From assembly GCA_900545745.1 (NCBI GenBank), contig URAD01000023.1, positions 1-25,715 of the forward strand: a stretch of 25,715 bases of DNA. The letters are read 5' to 3'. Of this stretch, positions 1 to 7,508 are shown in pieces; the first letter of the stretch is position 1, and every line of letters starts with the position of its first letter. A model generated the notes under the pieces. It was given only the letters and a program-made list of their open reading frames with translations. It was not told where the DNA came from and did no database searches. Source of the DNA: an uncultured Collinsella sp. (GTDB lineage: Bacteria; Actinomycetota; Coriobacteriia; Coriobacteriales; Coriobacteriaceae). Position numbers and translations under genes: made by a program.

Positions 1-53
1 CCGTCGACACCCGCTTTAGGAGAGCGGTGCTCTATCCCCTGAGCTACGGAGGC
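1..53 (-). tRNA. tRNA-Arg(CCT), 3' part cut off by the window edge
   Basis: On the minus strand the sequence starts with a 7-nt acceptor half GCCTCCG. It continues with a D-arm closed by GCTC/GAGC, then an anticodon arm with 5-bp stem CCGCT/AGCGG around the loop CTCCTAA. Loop positions 34-36 read CCT, which decodes AGG (arginine). The variable loop and the first T-stem bases follow before the window ends, so the T-loop, 3' acceptor strand and CCA region are not visible. The 5' end is placed at 53 by the acceptor stem. Confidence 0.88.
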
Positions 54-185
54 ATGTTGTACTAGTGTAGCAGATTTGCCCCTTTGCCATGTAGCGCATG
101 TCCACTCATCAAGAAGGCTTTATAGCGAATTGTCGCCGTAGATAATCCTCAATATCGGAAAGAATAAAGCGAAAAAATGGGATGG

Positions 186-280
186 AGTTTCCTCTAACCA
201 CATGAAAAGGAAATTTCCCGACTGGCGCTCAAAAGGAAAATGCATCCCGGAATGAGAATAAATTCCGGGATGCATTTTCC
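186..280. repeat. Composite palindromic repeat, copy 1
   Basis: Two consecutive hairpins lie in the spacer between the tRNA and the DUF956 gene. The first (186-215) has arms AGTTTCC and GGAAATT around a 16-nt loop beginning TCTA. The second (235-280) has perfect 19-bp arms GGAAAATGCATCCCGGAAT. The same two motifs recur at 25346-25457, again with a 16-nt TCTA loop. Apart from this element I see nothing gene-like in 54-298. Confidence 0.6.
235..280 (-). terminator. Rho-independent terminator of the PTS/manO operon
   Basis: Perfect 19-bp stem (235-253 with 262-280), 8-nt loop. On the minus strand it is followed by a T-rich stretch (CCTTTTG). It starts 18 bp past the stop codon of the DUF956 gene, as expected for the operon's end. 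The stem is also part of a repeated palindrome family, so it may do both jobs. Confidence 0.75.
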
Positions 281-298
281 GCCATCTATCGCAGGCAA

Positions 299-697
299 CT
301 AGTCACCCCTGTGGAAAAGGTTTTTGATAACGGAGGGGATGCTCTTGGCGCCCTTAGCGGTCACGTCGATAAAGTCGGGCGAACGCACGAGCTTATCCTC
401 GTCGACGTACTTGCGGACCGCACGAAGCGTCTCTTTGTCGTCGCGCGTCGAAAACGTAAAGTGACCGTTGTCCTTGGTGAAGATGGCAAAACGCGTGATC
501 TTCTTGGTGCCGCGTAAAACCTCGGCGGCAATATAGTCGACCTCGTCCCACGGGATTTGAATATAATCCTCGGGATTGCGCTCGTTGTAATACTCGAACG
601 CCTTATTGCCCACCATCACGTTACCGTGGCTGGTAAGCCCCATCAGGCAGGTTGCCGGCGTTGCCAGATCGACCGTGCTGTTCTGAGATTGCGCCAT
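299..697 (-). CDS. manO: DUF956 family protein, mannose-PTS accessory protein (ManO-like)
   Basis: 132 aa from the chosen ATG. The protein begins MAQSQNS and contains the conserved stretch GNVMVGNKAFEYYNERN..DYIQIPWDEVDYI, followed by RFAIFTKDNGHFTF and DKLVRSPDF. I recognise this as DUF956, a small cytoplasmic family almost always found at the 3' end of mannose-family PTS operons; its biochemical role is not established. The open frame extends upstream to 748, but the start at 697 has a GGAGGGCGAGG ribosome-binding region just ahead and matches where family members begin. It lies 120 bp downstream of manZ on the same strand, separated by a hairpin, so expression may be partly uncoupled from the transporter. 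Confidence 0.85.
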   Translation of the reverse strand: MAQSQNSTVDLATPATCLMGLTSHGNVMVGNKAFEYYNERNPEDYIQIPWDEVDYIAAEVLRGTKKITRFAIFTKDNGHFTFSTRDDKETLRAVRKYVDEDKLVRSPDFIDVTAKGAKSIPSVIKNLFHRGD

Positions 698-725
698 GCG
701 CACCTCGCCCTCCAAATAAAACAAT

Positions 726-761
726 CGGACCGCATCCAGTGTACCCACCGGGTGCGGTCCG
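726..761 (-). terminator. Intercistronic hairpin between manZ and manO
   Basis: Arms CGGACCGCA (726-734) and TGCGGTCCG (753-761), extendable through wobble pairs. On the minus strand it is followed by ATTGTTTTATTT. It lies about 57 bp past the manZ stop and upstream of the manO start. It looks like a partial terminator or an mRNA-end stabiliser that sets a lower dose of ManO. Termination strength cannot be judged from sequence alone. Confidence 0.6.
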
Positions 762-817
762 TTTCAATGGCTCAAAAGCCCTTGCCTAGCAATTCTCGGT
801 CTTAAGCCGAAACGTGC

Positions 818-1738
818 TTACATGAAGCCGCAGACGCGACCGATGATGCCGATGGCGAAGAGAGCCAGGATGATGACGATCGGGCTGACCTTCTTCTTGA
901 GGAGCTTGCAGACCAGCAGGGTCAGGCACACGGCGGCAAGGCCGGGGATGAGCTGATCGAGGTTGGCCTGAAGCGTGGTGACCTTCACCTGATCAAGGGC
1001 GTTAGCACCGATGGAGTTATACATCGTCAGTGCTTCCTTGACACCCTCAGAACCAGAGGGCAGGTTAGCCCAGTCGATAAAGGCGCCAGCAGACTGCGTG
1101 ACCTTGGAGACGACCGGGGTGAAGGAGATGGACACCCAGCGCTCGACCAGGGCGCCGATGATGAACATACCCAGGATGGAAGCACCCTCGGTGACCTTGC
1201 CCATCAGACCGCCGGAGAGGTCCTTGGCGATGGAGGAGCCGACCTTGTAGCCAAACTCCTGCGTGTACCACAGGAAGGCGTAACGGATGATGTTCCACGC
1301 GAAGAAGAACAGCAGCGGACCGGCGATGCTGCCGGACAGGGCCAGGGAAGCGCCCAGAGCGCCCAGAATCGGGCGAAGGGTGAACCAGAAGGCGGGGTCG
1401 CCGACGCCGGCGAGCGGGCCCATCATACCGACCTTGACGCCCTGAATGGCGACGTCGTCGATCGGAGCACCGTTGGCGCGCTCCTCCTCGAGAGCGAGGG
1501 TGACGCCAATGACGGGGGCGGAAACATAGGGATGGGTGTTATAGAACTCCAGGTGGCGCTTAAGAGCGGCAATCTGGTCATCCTTGTTGGTGTAGAGCTT
1601 CTTGATCGCAGGGATCATTGCGAAGCACCAGCCGCCGTTCTGCATACGCTCGTAGTTCCACGAGCCCTGAAGGAACTGATGACGGAAGCAAACCTTCTTG
1701 CGGTCAGCCTTGGTGAGCTGAATCTTGTTCTCTGCCAT
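818..1738 (-). CDS. manZ: PTS system mannose-family IID component
   Basis: 306 aa. The IID subunit pairs with IIC to form the membrane sugar channel of mannose-class phosphotransferase systems. Visible family features are the N-terminal stretch RHQFLQGSWNYERMQNGGW, then KRHLEFYNTHPY and GVKVGMMGPLAGVGDPAFW (about residues 100-120), followed by a hydrophobic C-terminal half. It ends with a transmembrane segment and KLLKKKVSP..GIIGRVCGFM. An in-frame GTG lies three codons upstream (1747). The ATG at 1738 is preferred because it sits 8 nt behind GGGGAG. The gap to manY is 16 bp, so the two are translated from one message. Substrate (mannose, glucose, glucosamine or another hexose) cannot be told from sequence. 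Confidence 0.95.
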   Translation of the reverse strand: MAENKIQLTKADRKKVCFRHQFLQGSWNYERMQNGGWCFAMIPAIKKLYTNKDDQIAALKRHLEFYNTHPYVSAPVIGVTLALEEERANGAPIDDVAIQGVKVGMMGPLAGVGDPAFWFTLRPILGALGASLALSGSIAGPLLFFFAWNIIRYAFLWYTQEFGYKVGSSIAKDLSGGLMGKVTEGASILGMFIIGALVERWVSISFTPVVSKVTQSAGAFIDWANLPSGSEGVKEALTMYNSIGANALDQVKVTTLQANLDQLIPGLAAVCLTLLVCKLLKKKVSPIVIILALFAIGIIGRVCGFM

Positions 1739-1754
1739 ATGTATCACTCCCCTC

Positions 1755-2573
1755 CTACTCGTAATCGTTCAGAATGTCACCGAGCGGGTCACCGGAGCCG
1801 CCGCCCATGCCGCCACCCTGCTTGGCCAGATCCTTAAGGCCAAGGTAGATGAGGGCAAGGGAGATGCCGATGAGGCCAAGGGCGATCAGCGTGAGCTGAG
1901 GGATGGCAGCAAGGACAAAGCCGAGGATGAAGAACGGCCAGGTCTCCTTGGTGGCCATCATGTTGATGACCATGGCGTAACCGACAGAAGCGACCATGCC
2001 GCCGCCGACAGCCATGCCGCCGGACAGCCAGTCGGGCATAGCGTTAAGCGCGTTGGTAACAGCCTCGGCCGGGATGATGCACAGAAGTACTGCCGGGATG
2101 GCGATACGAAGGCCCTGCATGAGGATGGCAGCGTACTGCCAGCGCTCGATGCCGGAGAAGTCGCCCTTCTCGGCGCAACCGTCCATGGCGTGAGCGATAG
2201 CGGTGGCCAGGGTACGGCAGATCATGGTCAGGAACAGGCCAGCGACCGACAGCGGGACGGCGACGGCGATGGCGGCGGTAACGGCCTTTGCCGAATCGGT
2301 GGCGCCACCGTTGAGGGCGAGCACCATGATGATCGAAGAAGCGACCGAGGCCAGAGCGGCGTCAGGCGCGACAGCGGCGCCAACGTTAGCCCAGCCAAGG
2401 GCCATCATCTGGAGCGAACCGCCCAGGAGGATGCCCTCCTGAAGGTGACCGGTTACGAGACCGATAAGCGTGCATGCCACGAGCGGCTGATGGAACTGGA
2501 ACTCATCCAGAATGCCTTCCATACCGGCAAGCAACGCGACAATCGCAACAAGCAGAATAGTGATTGCAGACAT
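1755..2573 (-). CDS. manY: PTS system mannose-family IIC component
   Basis: 272 aa polytopic membrane protein and the main sugar-conducting subunit with IID. The N-terminus is a hydrophobic helix (residues 3-22) followed by EFQFHQPLVACTLIGLVTG and EGILLGGSLQMMALGWANVGAA, the conserved IIC core. Several further alanine/glycine-rich membrane spans follow, and the tail is glycine-rich (KQGGGMGGGSGD) and cytoplasmic. The start at 2573 has AAGGAGG 9 nt upstream. It sits 18 bp after manX and 16 bp before manZ in a clear operon. Length fits the family (about 265-270 aa). Confidence 0.95.
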   Translation of the reverse strand: MSAITILLVAIVALLAGMEGILDEFQFHQPLVACTLIGLVTGHLQEGILLGGSLQMMALGWANVGAAVAPDAALASVASSIIMVLALNGGATDSAKAVTAAIAVAVPLSVAGLFLTMICRTLATAIAHAMDGCAEKGDFSGIERWQYAAILMQGLRIAIPAVLLCIIPAEAVTNALNAMPDWLSGGMAVGGGMVASVGYAMVINMMATKETWPFFILGFVLAAIPQLTLIALGLIGISLALIYLGLKDLAKQGGGMGGGSGDPLGDILNDYE

Positions 2574-2591
2574 GTATCGGACCCTCCTTTA

Positions 2592-3581
2592 CTATGCTTG
2601 AGCGGCCAGTTCGGCCTTAGCTTTCTTCAACATGGCGTCGAGATCCTCGGAGGAATCCGAAGGAACCTTGCGGACCTCGAACTTGACGCCCTTGGCCTTG
2701 AGGGCCTCGAGAGTCTTGACGTCGTCATCGCCCATAGCGACGGCGTTGGTGACGACGACCTTGCCCTTGGAGTGAGCCATGGAACCGATGTTGACTTCCT
2801 TGATGTCGACGCCGGCCTCGATGGCCTTGAGCAGATCCTGCGGGTTCTCGAAGAGCAGCATGGCCTTGGTGTCACCAAAGCGCGTGTCCTTGACGACCTC
2901 GGCCATCTTCTTGATGGGCACGACGTTGGCATGGACTCCCGGAGGGGCAGCCTGCTCGATCATGGTCTTGCGGAGCTCGTCGTGAGCAACGCCGTCGGAA
3001 ACCACGATGATGCGGTTGGGGTTGATCTGCTTGGTCCACGTGGTGGCCACCTGACCATGAAGCAGACGGGTGTCGATACGGACGTGGGCAATCTTGATGT
3101 GCCCGTCGCCGATGACCGTTCCCGGAGGAATAGCGCCTGCAGGAGCAGCGGCGGCCGCAGCCGGCTTCTTCTCCTCGGGCTCCAGAGACTCGGGCTTGAC
3201 GCGCACGCCAGCCTTAGCCTCAGTCACGAGATGTTTTGCGATCGCATGTGCAGTGTTCTTTGCGTCAAAGCGCTGCGAATATGCCTCGATGAGCATAGGC
3301 AGGTTGACACCGGTGACGATAGCCCAGGAATCGTGGCCCTCGATGAGTCCGCTGATCTGGTTGAACGGCGTGCCGCCCCACAGATCAACGAGGAAGAGCA
3401 CCTGCTCCTGGTCCTCGAAGGAAGCGACTGCTTCCTCGACCTTGGCACGGAAATCGTCGGGGCCCATGCTCGGCTCGAGCGAGACCACGGCAACAGACGG
3501 CTGATCGCCAAAGACCATCGAGCCCGTCTGCTTGATTCCAGCTGCCAAGTCCCCGTGGCTAGCAAGAACAATACTTACCAT
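2592..3581 (-). CDS. manX: PTS system mannose-family IIAB component
   Basis: 329 aa cytoplasmic phosphocarrier with two domains. IIA (residues 1-125) opens MVSIVLASHG; His9 is the expected site phosphorylated by HPr. VDLWGGTPFN (65-74) is the family signature. A linker rich in Glu, Lys, Pro and Ala (130-157) joins it to IIB (162-329). There RIDTRLLHGQV places the second phospho-site at His175, which passes phosphate to the sugar on IIC/IID. A GTG lies one codon upstream (3584), but the ATG at 3581 has the better spacing from AGGAGG (7 nt). It is the first gene of the operon, behind a promoter with a perfect TATAAT. A fused IIAB is typical of this class. Confidence 0.95.
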   Translation of the reverse strand: MVSIVLASHGDLAAGIKQTGSMVFGDQPSVAVVSLEPSMGPDDFRAKVEEAVASFEDQEQVLFLVDLWGGTPFNQISGLIEGHDSWAIVTGVNLPMLIEAYSQRFDAKNTAHAIAKHLVTEAKAGVRVKPESLEPEEKKPAAAAAAPAGAIPPGTVIGDGHIKIAHVRIDTRLLHGQVATTWTKQINPNRIIVVSDGVAHDELRKTMIEQAAPPGVHANVVPIKKMAEVVKDTRFGDTKAMLLFENPQDLLKAIEAGVDIKEVNIGSMAHSKGKVVVTNAVAMGDDDVKTLEALKAKGVKFEVRKVPSDSSEDLDAMLKKAKAELAAQA

Positions 3582-3651
3582 CACATAACCTCCTTTTTGT
3601 CTACGTATTTCCTACACGACATGAAAGGAGTATACCTGTTTGGATTGTGGA

Positions 3652-3680
3652 ATTATAGCTAAATTCGCAAAAGGTTGCAT
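3652..3680 (-). promoter_or_regulatory. Probable sigma-70-type promoter of the man PTS operon
   Basis: On the minus strand a perfect TATAAT (3652-3657) lies 17 bp downstream of ATGCAA (3675-3680), a weak -35 match (3 of 6). The -10 is 71 bp upstream of the manX start codon. No good sigma-54 -24/-12 pair was found, although homologous operons in Firmicutes often use one. Confidence 0.5.
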
Positions 3681-3682
3681 TA

Positions 3683-3855
3683 TTTGTTTAAACGTCTAAG
3701 TTTGTTACAAGTTGATTACGTTGCTGGCTTATAGCTCATTGCCTGCTAAAACGTGATTTGCTGATTGTTTTCAAAGACATATAAAGGTGCACCGTTCGTT
3801 AAGACCGCTTTTAGGTAAATCCCAATGCGTCTGCGTGCCACCATTTTGTTTAAAC
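3683..3855. promoter_or_regulatory. Two identical GTTTAAAC-centred sites upstream of manX
   Basis: TTTGTTTAAAC occurs exactly at 3683-3693 and 3845-3855, 162 bp apart, each containing the palindrome GTTTAAAC. The first lies directly behind the -35 region of the manX promoter. This AT-rich 334-bp spacer (3585-3918) holds no gene that I can see. The pair could be an operator for a PTS regulator, but this rests only on the repetition and position. Confidence 0.35.
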
Positions 3856-3918
3856 AGACATGACTTGACTAACCGAAGCAAATATGTTTAGAACTCTAGC
3901 CCATGTAGACATTAGATG

Positions 3919-4347
3919 TTAGGCGATGTGGAGAGGGTTGGCGGCGTCGACGGCATCGGGGGCGTCGGAGAGGCCGTCAGGAGCAGCGTCTGCCGGGTCC
4001 TCGTCGGGGGTCTCGATCTGTTTGATCATGACCTCCTGGCCCTGCAGCAGGTATGTTTCACCGCTGCCGCAATGGGGGCAAGTCTTGCCGTGCTCGACCG
4101 TCGCGTAGTCGCGGCCGCACGCCTCGCAATGCGTCACGGCCTCGACAGGCTCCACGATAAGCTCCGCGCCCTGCGTGATAGGCTTTTTATCCGCCGCCCA
4201 GCGCCAAGCGTCGAGTAGTAGATCGGGGACGACGCCCGAGACCTCGCCCAGCAGCAGCGTGACGCTCGAAACGCGACGCACGCCATGAGCGCGCACCACA
4301 TTCTCAACATCGCGAATGATGTGATAGACGATTCCGAGCTCGTGCAC
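3919..4347 (-). CDS. hypA: Hydrogenase nickel metallochaperone HypA
   Basis: 142 aa. HypA delivers Ni(II) during assembly of [NiFe]-hydrogenase (and in some species urease). The N-terminal Met-His-Glu (MHELGIV) supplies the nickel ligands, so the GTG at 4347 must be the true start; it has AAGGAA just upstream. A zinc site is formed by C74-x2-C77 and C90-x2-C93. The core ends near residue 112. A 30-residue tail rich in Asp, Ala and Pro follows, longer than in most HypA proteins, and is probably disordered. No other hyp or hydrogenase gene is in the window, so its partners must be encoded elsewhere. It lies 194 bp downstream of the Fe-S/FAD oxidoreductase on the same strand. Confidence 0.93.
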   Translation of the reverse strand: MHELGIVYHIIRDVENVVRAHGVRRVSSVTLLLGEVSGVVPDLLLDAWRWAADKKPITQGAELIVEPVEAVTHCEACGRDYATVEHGKTCPHCGSGETYLLQGQEVMIKQIETPDEDPADAAPDGLSDAPDAVDAANPLHIA

Positions 4348-4359
4348 TTTTAATTCCTT

Positions 4360-4381
4360 CCGCCGTTCTACCGAACGGCGG
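4360..4381. repeat. CGCCGTTC hairpin, copy 1, in the hypA leader
   Basis: Perfect 9-bp stem CCGCCGTTC/GAACGGCGG with loop TACC. On the minus strand its 3' arm abuts the hypA ribosome-binding site AAGGAA. A near-identical hairpin lies at 20755-20782. There is no T-run on either side, so it is not a standard terminator. Confidence 0.6.
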
Positions 4382-4432
4382 TCGGCTTGACGCTGCGCGA
4401 GCCCCAGACGGGCGATCTGCCTTTCAATCGTC

Positions 4433-4457
4433 GGGCATGGGCAAAAGCCCTATGCCC
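4433..4457. other. Strong hairpin between the oxidoreductase gene and hypA
   Basis: GGGCAT-GGGC-AAAA-GCCC-T-ATGCCC forms a 10-bp stem with one bulged T and an AAAA loop. It sits 85 bp past the oxidoreductase stop codon (minus strand) and could mark the 3' end of that message. There is no T-run, so this is uncertain. The rest of 4382-4541 shows nothing recognisable. Confidence 0.4.
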
Positions 4458-4541
4458 TCCTCTTTCAAGGCACCTCGCCACGCCTGGGACTCGCTCGCTG
4501 TCCAACCGCTCTCTGCGCCGTTCTCCTGCTTGTTGCGTTTC

Positions 4542-7319
4542 TTACTTCTTCCCGAATTTAATCTTGATGGCGCGCTTGAGCGCGTACTTGCCCAGGCTTG
4601 GAAGCTTTTGCTCGTATTTGACCATCGTGGAGCACTCGGGGCGGTCGCGATCCAGATGGATGGCGTCGAACGCGCACTTGGTGGTGCACAGGCCGCAGCC
4701 GATGCACTTGTTGGGGTCGACGATCGAGGCGCCGCAGCCCAGGCAGCGGGCGGTCTCGGCGCGCACCTGCTCCTCGGTAAAGGTCTCAACATACTCGCTA
4801 AACGGCGCAGCCTTCTCGCGTTCGCGGTCCACATGCGCAACCTCGCGGCTCGCGTTGTCGTAGCTCTCGATCACGACATCGTCGCGGTCGAGCGCGGTGT
4901 AGCGGCGCTGGTTGCGGCCGATGGTGAGCGTGGAGCCCGGCTGCACAAAGCGATGGATGGACACGGCAGCCTCGTGGCCGGCGGCAATGGCATCGATGGC
5001 AAAGCTGGGGCCGGTGTAGACGTCGCCGCCCACAAAGATGTCGGGTTCGGCGGTCTGGTAAGTCTGGGGATCGGCCAGGGCGCCCTGGCCGCGGCCGAGC
5101 TCCACCTTGGAGCCAGCCAGCAGGTCGCCCCACACAATGGACTGGCCAATCGACATGACGACACGGTCGGCATCGACACGGCGCAGATCGTTCTCGTCGT
5201 ACTCGGGCGCAAAACGGCCCTCGTCGTCAAAGACACGCGTGCAGCGCTTGAAGGTGATGCCGCACACGCGACCGGCCTCGTCCAGGTGAATCTCCTTGGG
5301 GCCCCATCCGCAGCTGATGTGCGCGCCATCCTCAATGGCCTCGCGACGCTCCTCCTCGCTGGCAGGCATCTGGGCATCGCTCTCCAGGCAGAACATCTCA
5401 ACGTGCTCGGAACCCAGACGGCAGGCGTTGCGCGCGACATCGATAGCCACGTTGCCGCCGCCCACCACAATGGTGCGGCCGGACAGGGAATCGATCTTGC
5501 CGCTGTTAACCTCGCGAAGGAAGTCGACGGCCACGGTCACGTCCTCGGCACCCTCGCCCGGAATGCCCGCAAGGCGGCCGCCCTGGCAGCCAATGGCAAC
5601 GTAGAAGGCCTTAAAGCCCTGCGCGCGCAGCTCGTCGAGCGTCACATCGCGACCGACCTCCACGCCATAGCGGAACTCGGCACCCATCAGGCGAATAACT
5701 TCGACCTCGGCCTCGATAACGTCCTTCTCCAGCTTAAAGCTGGGAATGCCATAGGTGAGCATGCCGCCCGGGCGCTCGTTCTTCTCGAACACGACGGGCT
5801 TGTAGCCCTTCTCGGCCAGATAGAAGGCACAGGACAGACCGGCCGGGCCGGCACCGATGATGGCGATCTTCTGATCGAAGCCGCCGGCGCGCGTCGGCGT
5901 CACCACGGGTGGGACATAGCGGGTCGCGGCATCAAGATCGCGCTGGGCGATAAACTTCTTGACCTCGTCGATAGCCACGGCGGCGTCCACACGGCCACGG
6001 GTGCAGGCATCCTCACAGCGGCGGTTGCACACACGGCCGCAGATAGCGGGCAGCGGGTTCTCGCGCTTGATGAGCGCCAGCGCCTCGTCATAGCGGCCCT
6101 GCGCCGCGAGCTTTAAGTAGCCCTGGACGGCAACGTGCGCGGGGCAAGCCGTCTTGCAGGGCGCGGTGCCGGACTCGTGCGTCTCGATACGGTTATCGTT
6201 GCGGTAGTTGGGCGACCACTTGGTGTGGTCCCACTTGGTGGCATCGGGCAGCTCCTGGCGCGGATACTCGGGCACCTGTCCGCCGGCCTTTTTGCTGCAG
6301 AGCTTCTGGCCGAGCTTGGCGGTACCGGCCGGGCACACCTCAACGCAGCGACCGCAGGCCACGCACTTGTCCTTCTCGACCTTGGCGACATAGGCCGAGC
6401 GCGACAGGTTGGGCGTGTTGAACAGCTGCGAGGTGCGCAGGGCATAGCACACGTTGACGTTGCAGTTGCAGATGGCGAAGATCTTGTTCTCGCCGTCGAT
6501 ATTGGTGATCTGGTGCACAAAGCCGTTGTCTTCGGCCTGGCGCAAGATGTCGTAAACCTCGTCGCGGGTCACGTAATGACCGCGGTCGGTCTCAACAACA
6601 TAGTCGGCCATATCGCCCACGGCGATGCACCAATCGGCCGGGTCGTCGGCGCAGCCCTCACCCATCACGCGACGGCTCGCGCGGCAGCTGCAGGTGCTAG
6701 CGGCATATTTGCCATCGTATTTGTCGAGCCAGTGCTCAATATGCTCAATCGGCACCGAGGTGCTCGCCGCGTCGATAGCCTTCTCGACCGGAATGACATG
6801 CATACCGATACCGGCGCCTCCGGGCGGCACCATCGGCGTGGCCTTGGACAGCGGTCCCTTGGACGCCTGCTCAAAGAACTTGGCATAGACCGGATGCTCC
6901 TCGAGCTGGCTCACGCGCATGTTGAGAAACTCAGCGGAACCCGGCACCAGCATGGGCAGCACCCACTGCTTGGCGCGCTCGGGGTTTTCCCAGTTGTACT
7001 CAAGCAGACCCGTGTAGCTCATGTCGTCGAGCATCTTCTCGATATCGGCTTCGGGCATGCCGGTGAGCTTGACCATCTCGGGCAGCGTATAGGGACGGCG
7101 CATCTTCATCTTGCAGAGCACTTCGGCCTGCTCGTCGGTTGCGGCCTCGGCAAACGACCAGTACTCGTAGCCCAGCAGCTCATCGCGATGCAGCAGACGG
7201 TTGGTGCAGTGCTCGCACAGCTTGACGATGGCCTCGCGCGGATGCTCCGGCAGCGGCGGCACGAACTCCGAACCGATGTCGGGCTCGGTGTAGCTAATCC
7301 CCGGTCCGTTGAGAATCAT
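4542..7319 (-). CDS. Multi-cluster Fe-S/FAD/NAD(P) oxidoreductase, GltD-like core with extra Fe-S domains
   Basis: 925 aa cytoplasmic enzyme. Residues 1-310 are an uncommon domain with Cys35/38, the cluster C210-x-C212..C223..C231 and CNCN-x4-C (284-291). A 4Fe-4S motif follows at C319-x2-C322-x2-C325-x3-C329. Residues 385-465 match the N-terminal Fe-S domain of glutamate synthase small subunit (C388, C392, C427, C431, C435, C439). The FAD-binding GAGPAG is at 489-494, the NAD(P)-binding VVGGGNVAIDVAR at 618-630, and the FAD-closing GGDVYTGPSFAIDAIAAG at 764-781. The C-terminus carries two more Cys sets, C859-x2-C862 and C872-x2-C875-x2-C878-x3-C882. It probably moves electrons between NAD(P)H and ferredoxin or an unknown substrate; there is no GltB partner here. 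The frame is open to 7652, but the ATG at 7319 with GAAGGG upstream is the sensible start. It is transcribed divergently from a TetR gene. Confidence 0.88.
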   Translation of the reverse strand: MILNGPGISYTEPDIGSEFVPPLPEHPREAIVKLCEHCTNRLLHRDELLGYEYWSFAEAATDEQAEVLCKMKMRRPYTLPEMVKLTGMPEADIEKMLDDMSYTGLLEYNWENPERAKQWVLPMLVPGSAEFLNMRVSQLEEHPVYAKFFEQASKGPLSKATPMVPPGGAGIGMHVIPVEKAIDAASTSVPIEHIEHWLDKYDGKYAASTCSCRASRRVMGEGCADDPADWCIAVGDMADYVVETDRGHYVTRDEVYDILRQAEDNGFVHQITNIDGENKIFAICNCNVNVCYALRTSQLFNTPNLSRSAYVAKVEKDKCVACGRCVEVCPAGTAKLGQKLCSKKAGGQVPEYPRQELPDATKWDHTKWSPNYRNDNRIETHESGTAPCKTACPAHVAVQGYLKLAAQGRYDEALALIKRENPLPAICGRVCNRRCEDACTRGRVDAAVAIDEVKKFIAQRDLDAATRYVPPVVTPTRAGGFDQKIAIIGAGPAGLSCAFYLAEKGYKPVVFEKNERPGGMLTYGIPSFKLEKDVIEAEVEVIRLMGAEFRYGVEVGRDVTLDELRAQGFKAFYVAIGCQGGRLAGIPGEGAEDVTVAVDFLREVNSGKIDSLSGRTIVVGGGNVAIDVARNACRLGSEHVEMFCLESDAQMPASEEERREAIEDGAHISCGWGPKEIHLDEAGRVCGITFKRCTRVFDDEGRFAPEYDENDLRRVDADRVVMSIGQSIVWGDLLAGSKVELGRGQGALADPQTYQTAEPDIFVGGDVYTGPSFAIDAIAAGHEAAVSIHRFVQPGSTLTIGRNQRRYTALDRDDVVIESYDNASREVAHVDREREKAAPFSEYVETFTEEQVRAETARCLGCGASIVDPNKCIGCGLCTTKCAFDAIHLDRDRPECSTMVKYEQKLPSLGKYALKRAIKIKFGKK

Positions 7320-7412
7320 GGTTGTCCCTTCTCTTGCCGCAGCCCGGCGAGACCGCGGCGCCCCTCTTTTTTTGCAGGCTGGGCATGCCCCATGCCGTTC
7401 ACCCGCCATTAG

Positions 7413-7481
7413 TTGACATTGTGTCAAAAATAGTATTGACGAACCGTCAACAATATTCAAGACTGTTAGGCGAACGGTCAG
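7413..7481. promoter_or_regulatory. Operator region with two perfect TTGAC palindromes between oxidoreductase and tetR
   Basis: TTGACA-TTG-TGTCAA (7413-7427) and TTGACG-AAC-CGTCAA (7436-7450) are perfect 15-bp palindromes of the same design, starting 23 bp apart. A third, degenerate site (7467-7481) matches the second at 11 of 15 positions. A minus-strand -10-like TACTAT (7430-7435) lies between the first two. This is where a divergently encoded TetR protein would be expected to bind and repress both directions. Confidence 0.6.
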
Positions 7482-7508
7482 GCAAAAGAGGATGAAAGGC
7501 GGCAGAAC

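Noticed and set aside
1725..3662. 645-aa open frame antisense to manX and manY
   Set aside because: It runs across two unmistakable PTS genes on the other strand and has the Asp/Gly/His-rich composition of a shadow frame.
3829..3842. Sigma-54 promoter (TGGCAC on the minus strand) for the man operon
   Set aside because: The downstream GC is one base too close to the TGGCAC box for a -24/-12 promoter, the site is about 250 bp from manX, and a perfect TATAAT lies nearer.
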